From Labilithrix sp. (GTDB lineage: Bacteria; Myxococcota_A; Polyangia; Polyangiales; Polyangiaceae): a DNA stretch of 44,623 nt. A program made the position numbers and the translations under genes. Within the stretch, counting starts at the first letter, position 1; the number at the start of each line of letters is the position of its first letter. A model generated the notes under the pieces. That model saw only the letters and a list, made by a program, of their open reading frames with translations, had not been told where the DNA came from and did not search any database. Of this stretch, positions 30,137 to 37,871 are shown piece by piece. The stretch is taken from contig JAHBWF010000053.1 in NCBI GenBank assembly GCA_019637105.1, positions 1 to 44,623 on the forward strand, written 5' to 3'.

Positions 30137-30637
30137 TCAGCCTCCCGCCTTGTCGTCGCCGAGCCCGAGCTCCTTCATGAGCTGCTCGCGCTTCGCGTTG
30201 TCGCCCAAAAGCTCCTGGATCTTCTTGCGGAACGCCGGCGTGTTGCCGAGCGGTCCCTTGAGCGCCACGAGGGTCTCGCGGAGCTCGATCATCTTGCGAA
30301 GCTCGGGCACCTGCATGGCGACCGCCTCGGGGCCGAAGTCGGCCAGCTTCTTGAACTTGAGCGACACGTTCATCGACGCGCCCTCGGTCCCCGACATCAC
30401 CTCGGGGACCGACATGTTCACCTCGAGGTTCTGCTCGGCGAGGACCTGATCGAAGTTGTCCTTGTCCACGTTGATCGGCTTGCGATCCTCGAGCGGACGC
30501 GGATCCGGGCGGCCGGTGTAGTCCCCGAGGAAGAGCATCTTGAGCGGGAGCTCGATCTCCTCCTTCGCGTCGCCCGTCGACGGCTTGTACTTGATGTTGA
30601 TGCGCTCCGGCGGTGCGACGGATCCTTCGTTGGCCAT
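30137..30637 (-). CDS. tssB: T6SS contractile sheath small subunit TssB
   Basis: Sheath partner of TssC. 166 residues, normal length. INIKYKPSTGDAKEEIELPLKMLFLGDYTGR and the C-terminal NVSLKFKKLADFGPEAVAMQVPELRKM are diagnostic. GAGGTG precedes the ATG. It lies 108 bases downstream of tssA, a gap large enough for its own promoter or a regulatory element. Confidence 0.97.
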   Translation of the reverse strand: MANEGSVAPPERINIKYKPSTGDAKEEIELPLKMLFLGDYTGRPDPRPLEDRKPINVDKDNFDQVLAEQNLEVNMSVPEVMSGTEGASMNVSLKFKKLADFGPEAVAMQVPELRKMIELRETLVALKGPLGNTPAFRKKIQELLGDNAKREQLMKELGLGDDKAGG

Positions 30638-30710
30638 GAAAACACCTCGGCTGTCAGCTCAGCGTCGTTCGGGACTGGCTCGCGTGAGATCGAATCCCAC
30701 GAGAGCACGC

Positions 30711-30726
30711 GATTGAACCTTCAATC
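30711..30726. promoter_or_regulatory. Perfect 16-base inverted repeat between tssA and tssB
   Basis: GATTGAACCTTCAATC is two seven-base arms around CC. It is AT-rich in a very GC-rich setting and lies in the 108-base gap (30638-30745) upstream of tssB. A regulator binding site for sheath genes, or a short hairpin after tssA, are both possible. Confidence 0.5.
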
Positions 30727-30745
30727 TCCAGGTCAAGCAAGCCTC

Positions 30746-32479
30746 TCAGTCGTCGTCCGCCCATTCGCTCTCGCTTGTGGTCTGGCTCGCCGCGGAGGCC
30801 TCGGGGGCGACGACCGGGTGGGGCGCGCCGCTCGCGGCGGACGCCGCGAACGAGGAGACCGGGACGGGGCTCGGCGCGCCCGTGACCACGCGCGTCGTGG
30901 GACCGTTCGAGCCGTTCCCGCGGGCGCGCAGGGCCGCGCCCGGGTCGAGCCGGCAGAGCACCTCGAAGACCTTCGCGCGATCGGGCGCGTCCGCCGGGAG
31001 ACATCGGTAAAGGCCCGCGTAGAGCCGGGCGCAGAGGCTCGGATCCCACGTCTCCAGCGCGTGCGCCGCGGCGATCGCCACCAGGCCCTCGAGGATCGGC
31101 CGCGCGACCTCGTGGGCGCCGGCGTTCATCGCGAGCCGCGCCACGTCGAGGCTCGAGCGGAAGCGCTCGCGGGTGTCCGAGCCGCGGCGGGCGAGCTGCA
31201 CGGCGATCGCGAGCCCCTCGGCGTGACGCCCCGCGGCAACGAGATCTCGTGCCTCGGCGAAGCGCGCGGCGAGATCGCGATCCTCGTCGCGCCCGACGTC
31301 GTTCGCCCGCGAGCCGAGCTGCCACCGCCTGGCCTCGACCTCGAGCCAGTCCGCCGTCTCCGGGCTCGCGACGGGGACGCCGTCCTCGAAGCGCGCCCCG
31401 AGGAGGAACGCGCTCCTCCGAGCGAAGTCCGTCGCCTCGCGGCCGACGGCCTCGCGCGCGCTCGTGAACGGCGTGCCCATGCGCTCGAGCGCGACGGCGA
31501 CGAACCGCTGCGCGTCGAGCCAGAGGGGGAACCTGGCCGAGGCCTCCTCCCCCACGACCACGAGCTCGTGCCACCGCGCGGACGCGAGGAGATCGCGGAG
31601 CTGCTCGACCGTGGCCGCGTCGGGACCGGGGAGCGGGACGACGCCGCCCTCGACCACGACGTGCTCGAACGGCAGCCAGATCCCCTTGCGATGCAGGCGG
31701 TACGCCCACGCGCGCGAGAGGTCGGCGAGGAGGAGCGAGCGCGCCAGCGCCACGAGCGCCTCACCGCACGTACGTGTGGTCGTGTCGGCGTCGGCCGCCG
31801 ATGTCGAGAGCTGGACGCCGCCGGCTGGCGGCGGCGGAGGCGGCGGCTCGTCGTCGTCGTCGGCCCAGTCGGAGGCGGCGGCCTCGGCGGCGGGGGCGGC
31901 GACCGGCTCCGGCGGCGGCTCGGGGATGTCGCGGACGCGCGCCTTCGTCGCCGAGACGAGGCCGCGGATGCCCGGGAACGAGTCCCCGAGCTTGTCGGCG
32001 AGGAGCCGATCGATGTCCTCGACCAGCGTGAGCGCGGCGCGGACGTCGTCGCCGTCGGCGAGCGAGACCGAGAGCTCCTCGAGCTTCGGCGCCACGCGCT
32101 CGCCGAGCCAGAGGACGATGTTCGTCCGCGCCTTGGGGCGCGCGGGGAGGAGCGGGTCCCAGAGGTCGGCGACCAGGCCGCGGCAGACCGCGAGGCCGCG
32201 CACGAAGCCGCGCCAGCCCGAGCGCTCGACGCCGCCCGCGGTGAGCCACACCGCGAGGCGGAGGTCCTTCGTTCGGTTCGCGAGCAGGTCCTCGGCGCGG
32301 TCGACGACGAGGCGCCAGTCGACGTCGCCGCCTTCGAGGCTCGAGAGCTTCTCGAGCTCGGCCTTCACCTGCTCGAACTCGGGCTCGAGCGACAGATCGG
32401 CGCCCGCCGGAGAGTCTCCCGCGAGCGCTGCGCGCAGCGCCGCGGTCTGCTCGAGGATCGTCTCGAGGTGATCGCTCAT
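30746..32479 (-). CDS. tssA: T6SS TssA-family protein
   Basis: 577 residues. N-terminal ImpA-type domain (DVDWRLVVDRAEDLLANRTKDLRLAVWL, WDPLLPARPKARTN), a linker with Pro and acidic residues, and a C-terminal VasJ-like helical domain. TssA organises the baseplate, tail tube and sheath assembly. An acidic tag SDWADDDDE lies at the linker and a similar SEWADDD ends the protein. The ATG at 32479 has no clear ribosome site; TAGCGT on the minus strand (32497-32492) ends 12 bases before it. The gene group continues with tssB-tssC. Confidence 0.92.
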   Translation of the reverse strand: MSDHLETILEQTAALRAALAGDSPAGADLSLEPEFEQVKAELEKLSSLEGGDVDWRLVVDRAEDLLANRTKDLRLAVWLTAGGVERSGWRGFVRGLAVCRGLVADLWDPLLPARPKARTNIVLWLGERVAPKLEELSVSLADGDDVRAALTLVEDIDRLLADKLGDSFPGIRGLVSATKARVRDIPEPPPEPVAAPAAEAAASDWADDDDEPPPPPPPAGGVQLSTSAADADTTTRTCGEALVALARSLLLADLSRAWAYRLHRKGIWLPFEHVVVEGGVVPLPGPDAATVEQLRDLLASARWHELVVVGEEASARFPLWLDAQRFVAVALERMGTPFTSAREAVGREATDFARRSAFLLGARFEDGVPVASPETADWLEVEARRWQLGSRANDVGRDEDRDLAARFAEARDLVAAGRHAEGLAIAVQLARRGSDTRERFRSSLDVARLAMNAGAHEVARPILEGLVAIAAAHALETWDPSLCARLYAGLYRCLPADAPDRAKVFEVLCRLDPGAALRARGNGSNGPTTRVVTGAPSPVPVSSFAASAASGAPHPVVAPEASAASQTTSESEWADDD

Positions 32480-32517
32480 GGACAGCGCGAGACGCTACAC
32501 GCCTTCGACGGCGTTTC

Positions 32518-33006
32518 CTAGAGACGCTCGGCGAGGGACGCGCGTCGGCGCTCGTAGCGCTCGCGGAGGGCGGCGTCCGAGGCGAGCGCCTTCGCCCAGT
32601 GGCGCACCAGCCGCGAGTGATCGGCCATCCGGAGGCCGCGCTTCGCCAGCGCGCGCGCCAGGCTCTCCTCCTCGGCGTCGTGGACCAGCTCGGCCCAGGC
32701 GTCGGCCGTGAGCGGCGAAAGCGGCCTCTTCTGATCCTGCGCCCGCGCGAACGCGTCGGAGAAGAGCAGCGCCACGCGGGGCGTGACGTTGCCGGCGGCG
32801 TCCGGCCGCGCGTCGTCCGCCATGCGCTGGCTCCAGAACGTCGTGACCTCGGTCCACTGCTCGACCGTCAGCCCGCGGTCCCGGAGCACGTCGGCGAGCG
32901 CGCGATCCCCCTCGGCGATGTCCGCCGACACGGCCGCGTAGAGGAACAGGTCGATCCCGTGGGGCGCGCCGTGCGCCGACAGCGGAGGAGCGTTCGCGAT
33001 CGCCAC
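32518..33006 (-). CDS. Unknown helical repeat protein upstream of tssA
   Basis: 162 residues from GTG 33006; a longer frame to 33372 is only the shadow of the TPR gene on the other strand. It contains two copies of a helical unit (about 34-67 and 118-155): aLAxvLxxRGL...W..v...W...la.D (DRALADVLRDRGLTVEQW; ESLARALAKRGLRMADHS). I do not recognise the family. It lies 38 bases upstream of tssA on the same strand, so it is likely part of that operon and a T6SS accessory. The protein appears cytoplasmic, with no signal peptide. Confidence 0.75.
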   Translation of the reverse strand: MAIANAPPLSAHGAPHGIDLFLYAAVSADIAEGDRALADVLRDRGLTVEQWTEVTTFWSQRMADDARPDAAGNVTPRVALLFSDAFARAQDQKRPLSPLTADAWAELVHDAEEESLARALAKRGLRMADHSRLVRHWAKALASDAALRERYERRRASLAERL

Positions 33007-33055
33007 GACGCTACGGCTACCACAACACGCCACCCGCGCGCTCGCCCGAGAGCTC

Positions 33056-33084
33056 GCGACAGCCTCGCTCCGGTCGGCTACCTT
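33056..33084 (+). promoter_or_regulatory. Possible promoter of the TPR gene
   Basis: GCGACA (33056-33061), a 17-base spacer and TACCTT (33079-33084). The -10 ends seven bases before the ATG at 33092, which fits a leaderless transcript. No ribosome site is seen. Confidence 0.35.
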
Positions 33085-33091
33085 CGGGATC

Positions 33092-34570
33092 ATGAGCGAC
33101 GCTGGCGAGTGGATGCTGATCTCTCTCGACGACAAGCTGGCCCGGCGCCAGGGCGTGCCGACGCGCGTCCCGGTGCCTCGCGCCGAGATGGACGGGCTCG
33201 CGTCGGGCGGCATGGGGATCGACGCGATGCGGCGCTGGGCCGGGCAGTTCATCGCGAGCGCGCCGAAGGACGGCGGCTGGCGCACCGAGAACGCCGCGCT
33301 CCTCGCGAGCCTCGAGGCGTTCATCGGCAAGACGGAGCTCTGGTCGAAGGCGCAGCAAGCGTTCGCCGCCAACGACTACAAGAAGGCCATCTCGACGCTG
33401 AAGATGATCTCCGCGGTCGATCCGAACGACCACGCGGCCAAGATGAACCTGGGCAACGCCCTCGCCAACGTCGGCGACCACGCCGGCGCGCTCAAGCACT
33501 TCGACGCCGTCCGGGAGACGTTCGGGGGCGACGCCGACTACCACGTCTCCGTCGGCCAGCTCCGCCTGGCCCTGGGCGAGCCGCAGGAGGCCGCGGACGA
33601 GATGGCGCTCGCGCTCGAGGCGAACCCCGAGTGCAAGCCCGCGATGGACGCCCTCGTGAAGCTGGGCGTCCTCGTCGCGATCTACGAGGATCCGCGCGAC
33701 GCGGCGTCGCTGACGTACGTGCGGAGCGACCGGGTCCTCGAGGCGCTCGAGGAGGAGTGGAGCCGCGAGGGCCGGACGGCCGCCTATTTCCTCGAGCAGC
33801 TCGCCTACCACGAGGCCGAGGGCCGCCACGCCGTCGCGCTCGCCGCCGCGGAGCGCGCGCTCGCCGCCGGTCCGAACGAGCTCGAGGCGGAGCGCGCGCG
33901 CATGGGCCGCGTCGCGGCGCTGCTCGCGACCGGCGAGCGCGACGAAGCGCGCGCCGCGGCGACGAGCGAGCTCGCGCGGCGACCGGCGCCCGCCTGGGCC
34001 CACGTCGAGCTCGCGCGCTGCCTCTTCGACGAAGGCAAGGCCGACGAGGGCAGGGCCGAGCTCGATCGCGCGCTCGCGCTGGATCCGAGCGATCAGACCG
34101 CGCTCCTGCTCCGCTACTGGCCGCGCGAGGTGAAGGACATCGCAGCGGTGCAGGCGTGCATCCCCGCGCTCGCGAGCTTCGCGGAGGCGCACCCGCAGGC
34201 CGCCGGCGCCTGGCGCTCGCTCGCGCGCGCCAAGGCGGCCGTCGGCGCCGACGACGAGGCGTGCGCCCTGTTCGCCCGGGCCGTCGCGACCGCCCCCGAG
34301 GACGACGAGCTCCGCGCCGAGTGCTGGGCGCAGCTTTCGCACGCGAAGAAGTTCGACGAGGTGCTCCGCGACGCCGCGTCCCTCGACGACATCGCGAAGC
34401 GCGACTGGAAGCTCCGCTGGAACGAAGCGGAGGCCCAGCGCGGCCTCGGCAAGGCGAGCGAGGCGCGCGCCGCGTTCGCGGCGATCAACGCCGACGAATC
34501 GCTGCACGTCGAGGTCCGGCGACGCGCGAAGCGCGCGGTCCGCGCCATCGAGGAGCGCGCCGGCGGCTGA
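33092..34570 (+). CDS. TPR-repeat protein in T6SS cluster
   Basis: 492 residues. An N-terminal segment (WMLISLDDKLARRQGVPTR) is followed by tetratricopeptide-like helical pairs at about 80-190 (AFAANDYKKAISTLKMISAVDPNDHAAKMNLGNAL) and 230-480 (ALAAAERALAAGPNELEA, ELDRALALDPSD). No signal peptide or membrane helix was seen. TPR proteins bind partner proteins, so a chaperone or assembly role for T6SS components or the two toxins downstream is plausible but not shown. It is divergent from the tssA operon. Confidence 0.85.
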   Translation: MSDAGEWMLISLDDKLARRQGVPTRVPVPRAEMDGLASGGMGIDAMRRWAGQFIASAPKDGGWRTENAALLASLEAFIGKTELWSKAQQAFAANDYKKAISTLKMISAVDPNDHAAKMNLGNALANVGDHAGALKHFDAVRETFGGDADYHVSVGQLRLALGEPQEAADEMALALEANPECKPAMDALVKLGVLVAIYEDPRDAASLTYVRSDRVLEALEEEWSREGRTAAYFLEQLAYHEAEGRHAVALAAAERALAAGPNELEAERARMGRVAALLATGERDEARAAATSELARRPAPAWAHVELARCLFDEGKADEGRAELDRALALDPSDQTALLLRYWPREVKDIAAVQACIPALASFAEAHPQAAGAWRSLARAKAAVGADDEACALFARAVATAPEDDELRAECWAQLSHAKKFDEVLRDAASLDDIAKRDWKLRWNEAEAQRGLGKASEARAAFAAINADESLHVEVRRRAKRAVRAIEERAGG

Positions 34571-34710
34571 GCGCGCGGCGGCCCGACCCGCCGCGGACGA
34601 CGGGCGCGAGCTCGCGACGGACGACGGGGATGGGCGCGATCGCGGCGGCGGCGCGCTGTCCTCCTTTCATGCGACGCGCGCCGGCGCGCGCACACGCTAT
34701 CGTTCTCACG

Positions 34711-35526
34711 ATGCCCGTCACGCCCGCCTTCATCGCCGACCCTACGGGGTTCACCTCACGACTCGCCGTGCTCGTCGACGAGGCGCTCATCGCCGGAACG
34801 AGCAACGCCGCGCTCGCCGGGCTCGCGGGAGGACCGCACGCGCTCACCACGGCGACCTTCCTGGTCGACTTCGACTTCGAGCTGTATGGCAACAACTGCG
34901 CGCGGCTCGTCGTCAAGCCGGCGGGCACCGCGGGGGCGACGCCCTGTTACTTCCTCCCCTACAAGCCCGACTGCGGCATCTCGATGACGCTCGGCGCGGG
35001 CGCCGATTACTTCTTCACGTCCACGCTGACCGGCTGCTCGGTCCAGGCGCTCGGCGCGCGAGCGACGCCGACCGTGACCCACTCCAACGGCCGCGCGACG
35101 TACGGCACCAACTTGACCGCGCAGACCGCGGCGGCCGACGTCGTCGCGTCGACGGCGGCGCAGGCGGTCATCGACGCCATGTTCCCTCCCGCGGCCGGCG
35201 CGCCGCACGTGGGCTACGTCCGCAAGGCCGACTACCTCGCGCGGCTCACGCCGGTGAACGTCCAGGCCGCGAGAAACCGGTTCCGCACGGCGAAGCGGCA
35301 CCACCGGGTGACGAACCTCGCGCCGGCGATGTACAACAACTTCAAGCCGGAGATCGGCGCCTTCGTCTTCGGCGTCCGCACCGGCGCCGACTGGACCTTC
35401 TACTACCAGTCGACCGTCGCCGTGACCGGGACGCGACACACCGGCTTCCTCGGCTTCGCCGTGAAGCACAAGCCGCTCATCTCCGAGGAGATCGTCCTCG
35501 GCCCCGCCGCGCAGTTCTATCCCTGA
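34711..35526 (+). CDS. Candidate Cys-His deamidase-type effector (CNF/BLF1-like motif)
   Basis: 271 residues. The key sequence is FFTSTLTGCSVQALG...VTHSNG: LTGC with Cys109 and His124. CNF1-type glutamine deamidases use a Cys-His pair 15 residues apart (Cys866, His881) and BLF1 shares an LSGC motif; the spacing here is exactly 15. The surrounding strand pattern (ARLVVKPAG, CYFLPYKPD, GISMTLGAGADYFF) suits that beta-rich fold. No signal peptide. TATCGT (34698-34703) ends seven bases before the ATG and no ribosome site is seen; an in-frame upstream ATG at 34669 or 34630 cannot be excluded. It lies inside the T6SS cluster and is followed 29 bases later by another toxin-like gene. The motif match is by eye only. 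Confidence 0.6.
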   Translation: MPVTPAFIADPTGFTSRLAVLVDEALIAGTSNAALAGLAGGPHALTTATFLVDFDFELYGNNCARLVVKPAGTAGATPCYFLPYKPDCGISMTLGAGADYFFTSTLTGCSVQALGARATPTVTHSNGRATYGTNLTAQTAAADVVASTAAQAVIDAMFPPAAGAPHVGYVRKADYLARLTPVNVQAARNRFRTAKRHHRVTNLAPAMYNNFKPEIGAFVFGVRTGADWTFYYQSTVAVTGTRHTGFLGFAVKHKPLISEEIVLGPAAQFYP

Positions 35527-35555
35527 CACCATCGCCGAACCGAATCGAGGAACCC

Positions 35556-36266
35556 ATGCCGGCCACACGCGGAAACCTGCAGCTCCTTCGCCTCCAGGGC
35601 ATCTCGGACACCGCCCCGTCGACGTTCCAGCTCCCGAGCCACCTCGGCGCGTACCTGCCCATGCCCGCGACGATGACGCTCGCCGAGCGCAAGCGGATGA
35701 ACCGGCGCGGCTTCGGACGCGGCGAGCTCCGGGCGATGGGCAAGGTGGTGGCCAGCTACTCGAGCGATTTCGAGCTCCAGACCTTGCTCGGCACCGACGA
35801 TCACATGACCGACGAGCACGTCTTCACGGACGCCGAGTACCTCTTCCACGGCTCGCCGACCGACTGGGACACGCTCCACGCCTCGGGAGGCCTGAAGTCC
35901 GCCGGCGACAACGAGAACCTCTCGCAGCACGTCCACTCGTCCGCGACGTACCAGACGCTCTACGTCTCCGGGACGCGCGTGCTGTCCGTCGCGAAGTGCT
36001 TCGCCAAGGGGCAAGACGGCTGGGTGTACATGTTCCTCTCGCGCCACGGCGTCGGCATCGCGCACGCCACGCACAAGCAGGCCGAGGTCGCCGTGCTCAA
36101 CGAGGTGCCGGTGGAGGACATCGTCCTCTTCAAGCAGCTCTCGAGCCCCGACGACGTCTACCTGAACCTCGACTTCCGCTGGGGCCCGCTCCCGCAGGCG
36201 CAGCTGGCGACGTGCCTCCGCGCCATCGGCGGGGGGCAGTACGGTCAGGGGATCTTCTGGACCTGA
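35556..36266 (+). CDS. Candidate ADP-ribosyltransferase toxin (pertussis S1-like)
   Basis: 236 residues with GAGGAA before the ATG. Residues 94-190 follow the pertussis toxin S1 pattern: EYLFHGSPTDW (cf. VYRYDSR), GGLKSAGDNENLSQHV (cf. the GFTAWGNNDNVLDHL segment), TLYVSGTRVLSVAKCFA (cf. FVSTS), GWVYMF, then QAEVAVLNEVPVEDIV with Glu177. His125 and Ser138 match the His and Ser sites. The usual Arg of the R-S-E class is His98, as in the HGS of H-Y-E enzymes, so the catalytic set is mixed. These enzymes use NAD+ to modify proteins. About 90 N-terminal residues may be a delivery or binding region. It is the second gene of the cassette; no immunity gene follows. Confidence 0.65.
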   Translation: MPATRGNLQLLRLQGISDTAPSTFQLPSHLGAYLPMPATMTLAERKRMNRRGFGRGELRAMGKVVASYSSDFELQTLLGTDDHMTDEHVFTDAEYLFHGSPTDWDTLHASGGLKSAGDNENLSQHVHSSATYQTLYVSGTRVLSVAKCFAKGQDGWVYMFLSRHGVGIAHATHKQAEVAVLNEVPVEDIVLFKQLSSPDDVYLNLDFRWGPLPQAQLATCLRAIGGGQYGQGIFWT

Positions 36267-36280
36267 GCGACGCCGTCGTT

Positions 36281-36294
36281 CCGGCGATCGCCGG
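36281..36294. repeat. 14-base palindrome between convergent genes
   Basis: CCGGCGATCGCCGG is a perfect palindrome in the 42-base convergent gap after the ADP-ribosyltransferase candidate. It could form part of a terminator hairpin, but there is no loop or T-run. Confidence 0.35.
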
Positions 36295-36308
36295 CCCGGC
36301 GCGGGCGT

Positions 36309-37793
36309 TCAGCCGAGCGGCACGCCGAGCGTTGCCTCTTCGAGCCGGACGCCGAAGAAGCCGCGCGGGCGCACCGTGACCTCGAGGCACCGCGGCGCGC
36401 CGGTGAGCGCGATCTCGAGCTCCGGCCTCCGCGGCGCGTCCCCGAAGAGGTCCGCCAGCGCCACGCGGGCGACGTCCCGCGCGGCGTCGTCCGGCGTATC
36501 GGAGGGGATCGCGGCGGCGAGCTGGACGATCGCCTTGGCGAGGCGCGCGACGAAGAGCTGATCGGCGAGCCCGTGCGCCGCCGCCGGGCTCGCGCCGCCG
36601 GCGGTCGACGCGCCGCGGTAGAGCGTCCGCGCGTGGGAGACGACGGCGACGTCACGGTCGACCGCGGACGCGAGCAGGATGAGCCCCGCGGCGGCGGCCT
36701 CCGCGGCCGCCTCCTCCGACGCAAGCGCTTCGAGCGGCGTCGCCACGCGCGTCCCGCGATCGTCCACGTCGTGGACCGGGAGCGACCCGACGACGCCGCG
36801 GGTCGGGCCGCTGATCGCGCACGGCCAGCCCGTCTCCTGGAAGCTCGCGACGACGCGCGACGCGACGAGGTAGGCCGGGCCGAGGAAGAGATCCTCGGCC
36901 TCGTCGAGGCGGACGTCCGCGGCGCGCGCGACGGGCCCCGCGTGGCGCGGGCGCGCGACCGCCCCGTTGAGCGCGAGCGCGATCCAGCGGGTGACGTCGC
37001 GCGCGGCGACGCTCCGTACGGCCGACGCGCGCGGGTCGTCCGAGCTCTGGAGGCGGCGCTGCGTGCGGCCGAGCGCGCCGAGGTCGTCGAGCCCGACGAG
37101 CTCCGCCAGCCCGTTGGCCACGAGCGGCGCGCCGATCCCCTCCGCGCGGGTCGCCCAGCTCTCGAGGCGATCGAGGTCGCGACGCGCGCTGCCGATCGCG
37201 TGGTCGACGACGATGAGATCGATCTCCGCCGCGTCGGGCCGACGAGCGACCCGCTCGAGCGCGGCGTCGACCTCGCCGGCGGACGCGGCGAGCGCCGAGA
37301 CGATCACCGCGTCGCGATCGGCGCGCGACGCGAGGAAGTGGAGGCCGCGCCACGCGCGCTCGAGGCTCCTCACCTCGGGGTGACCGAGGAGGGCGGCGAG
37401 CGCCGCGCCGGCCGAGGGCGTCGCGCCTCCGCCGACCTCGGCCGGCGAGCCCATCGACGCGAGGATGTCGTCGACGAGCGAGCCGCCGGCCGGCGCGGGC
37501 GGCGGCGCCGGCGCGCGCGCGGCGAGCCCCTTCAAGAAGGGCACGTCCGAGAGCAGGACGTCCGGCCGGAACGCGCGCATCGCCGGGAACGCGAGCTCGA
37601 TCCTCAGCGGCTTGCCGCGCGGCGACGCGGGATCCGCCACGTCGATCGCGACGGCGGGCGCGACCGACGCCATGGCCTCGTCGAACGTCGCGCGCTCGAA
37701 GCGAACGGGCTCCGTCCAGGGCGCGCACCGCGCGTGGTCTTCGCCTGCGCGCAGCGGCGCCACGACGAGGACGTGAAAGGTCCGTTCATTCAT
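36309..37793 (-). CDS. Fused TssB-TssC-like sheath paralogue
   Basis: 494 residues from ATG 37793, with GGAGAGGAG six bases upstream. Residues 1-90 resemble the TssB C-terminal half (RIELAFPAMRAFRPDVLLSD vs the NVSLKFKKLADFGPEAV type), joined by a Pro/Ala linker to a TssC-like part: SLVDDILASMGSP (105-117), then LERAWRGLHFLASRADRD (144-161) and VIVSALAASAGEVDAALE, matching TssC. The TssC conserved loops (GAMFSNYEFG) are absent. Gene order within the fusion is the same as tssB-tssC. It follows tagH on the same strand, 78 bases downstream. It may cap, seed or regulate the sheath; this role is an inference. Confidence 0.75.
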   Translation of the reverse strand: MNERTFHVLVVAPLRAGEDHARCAPWTEPVRFERATFDEAMASVAPAVAIDVADPASPRGKPLRIELAFPAMRAFRPDVLLSDVPFLKGLAARAPAPPPAPAGGSLVDDILASMGSPAEVGGGATPSAGAALAALLGHPEVRSLERAWRGLHFLASRADRDAVIVSALAASAGEVDAALERVARRPDAAEIDLIVVDHAIGSARRDLDRLESWATRAEGIGAPLVANGLAELVGLDDLGALGRTQRRLQSSDDPRASAVRSVAARDVTRWIALALNGAVARPRHAGPVARAADVRLDEAEDLFLGPAYLVASRVVASFQETGWPCAISGPTRGVVGSLPVHDVDDRGTRVATPLEALASEEAAAEAAAAGLILLASAVDRDVAVVSHARTLYRGASTAGGASPAAAHGLADQLFVARLAKAIVQLAAAIPSDTPDDAARDVARVALADLFGDAPRRPELEIALTGAPRCLEVTVRPRGFFGVRLEEATLGVPLG

Positions 37794-37871
37794 CGACCGC
37801 TCCTCTCCGTTCGGGGCGCCGCGCGCCGGATGCACCACCCGGCTCAGCGCCGCCGCCGAGCCGGCTCGACG

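Noticed and set aside
33007-33372. N-terminal extension of the 162-residue protein upstream of tssA
   Set aside because: The added residues lie opposite the TPR gene start and look like shadow translation; GTG 33006 is a better start.
36281-36294. Palindrome as a recombination or attachment site
   Set aside because: Single copy, no flanking integrase or duplicated end; GCGATCGC-type palindromes are common in GC-rich genomes.
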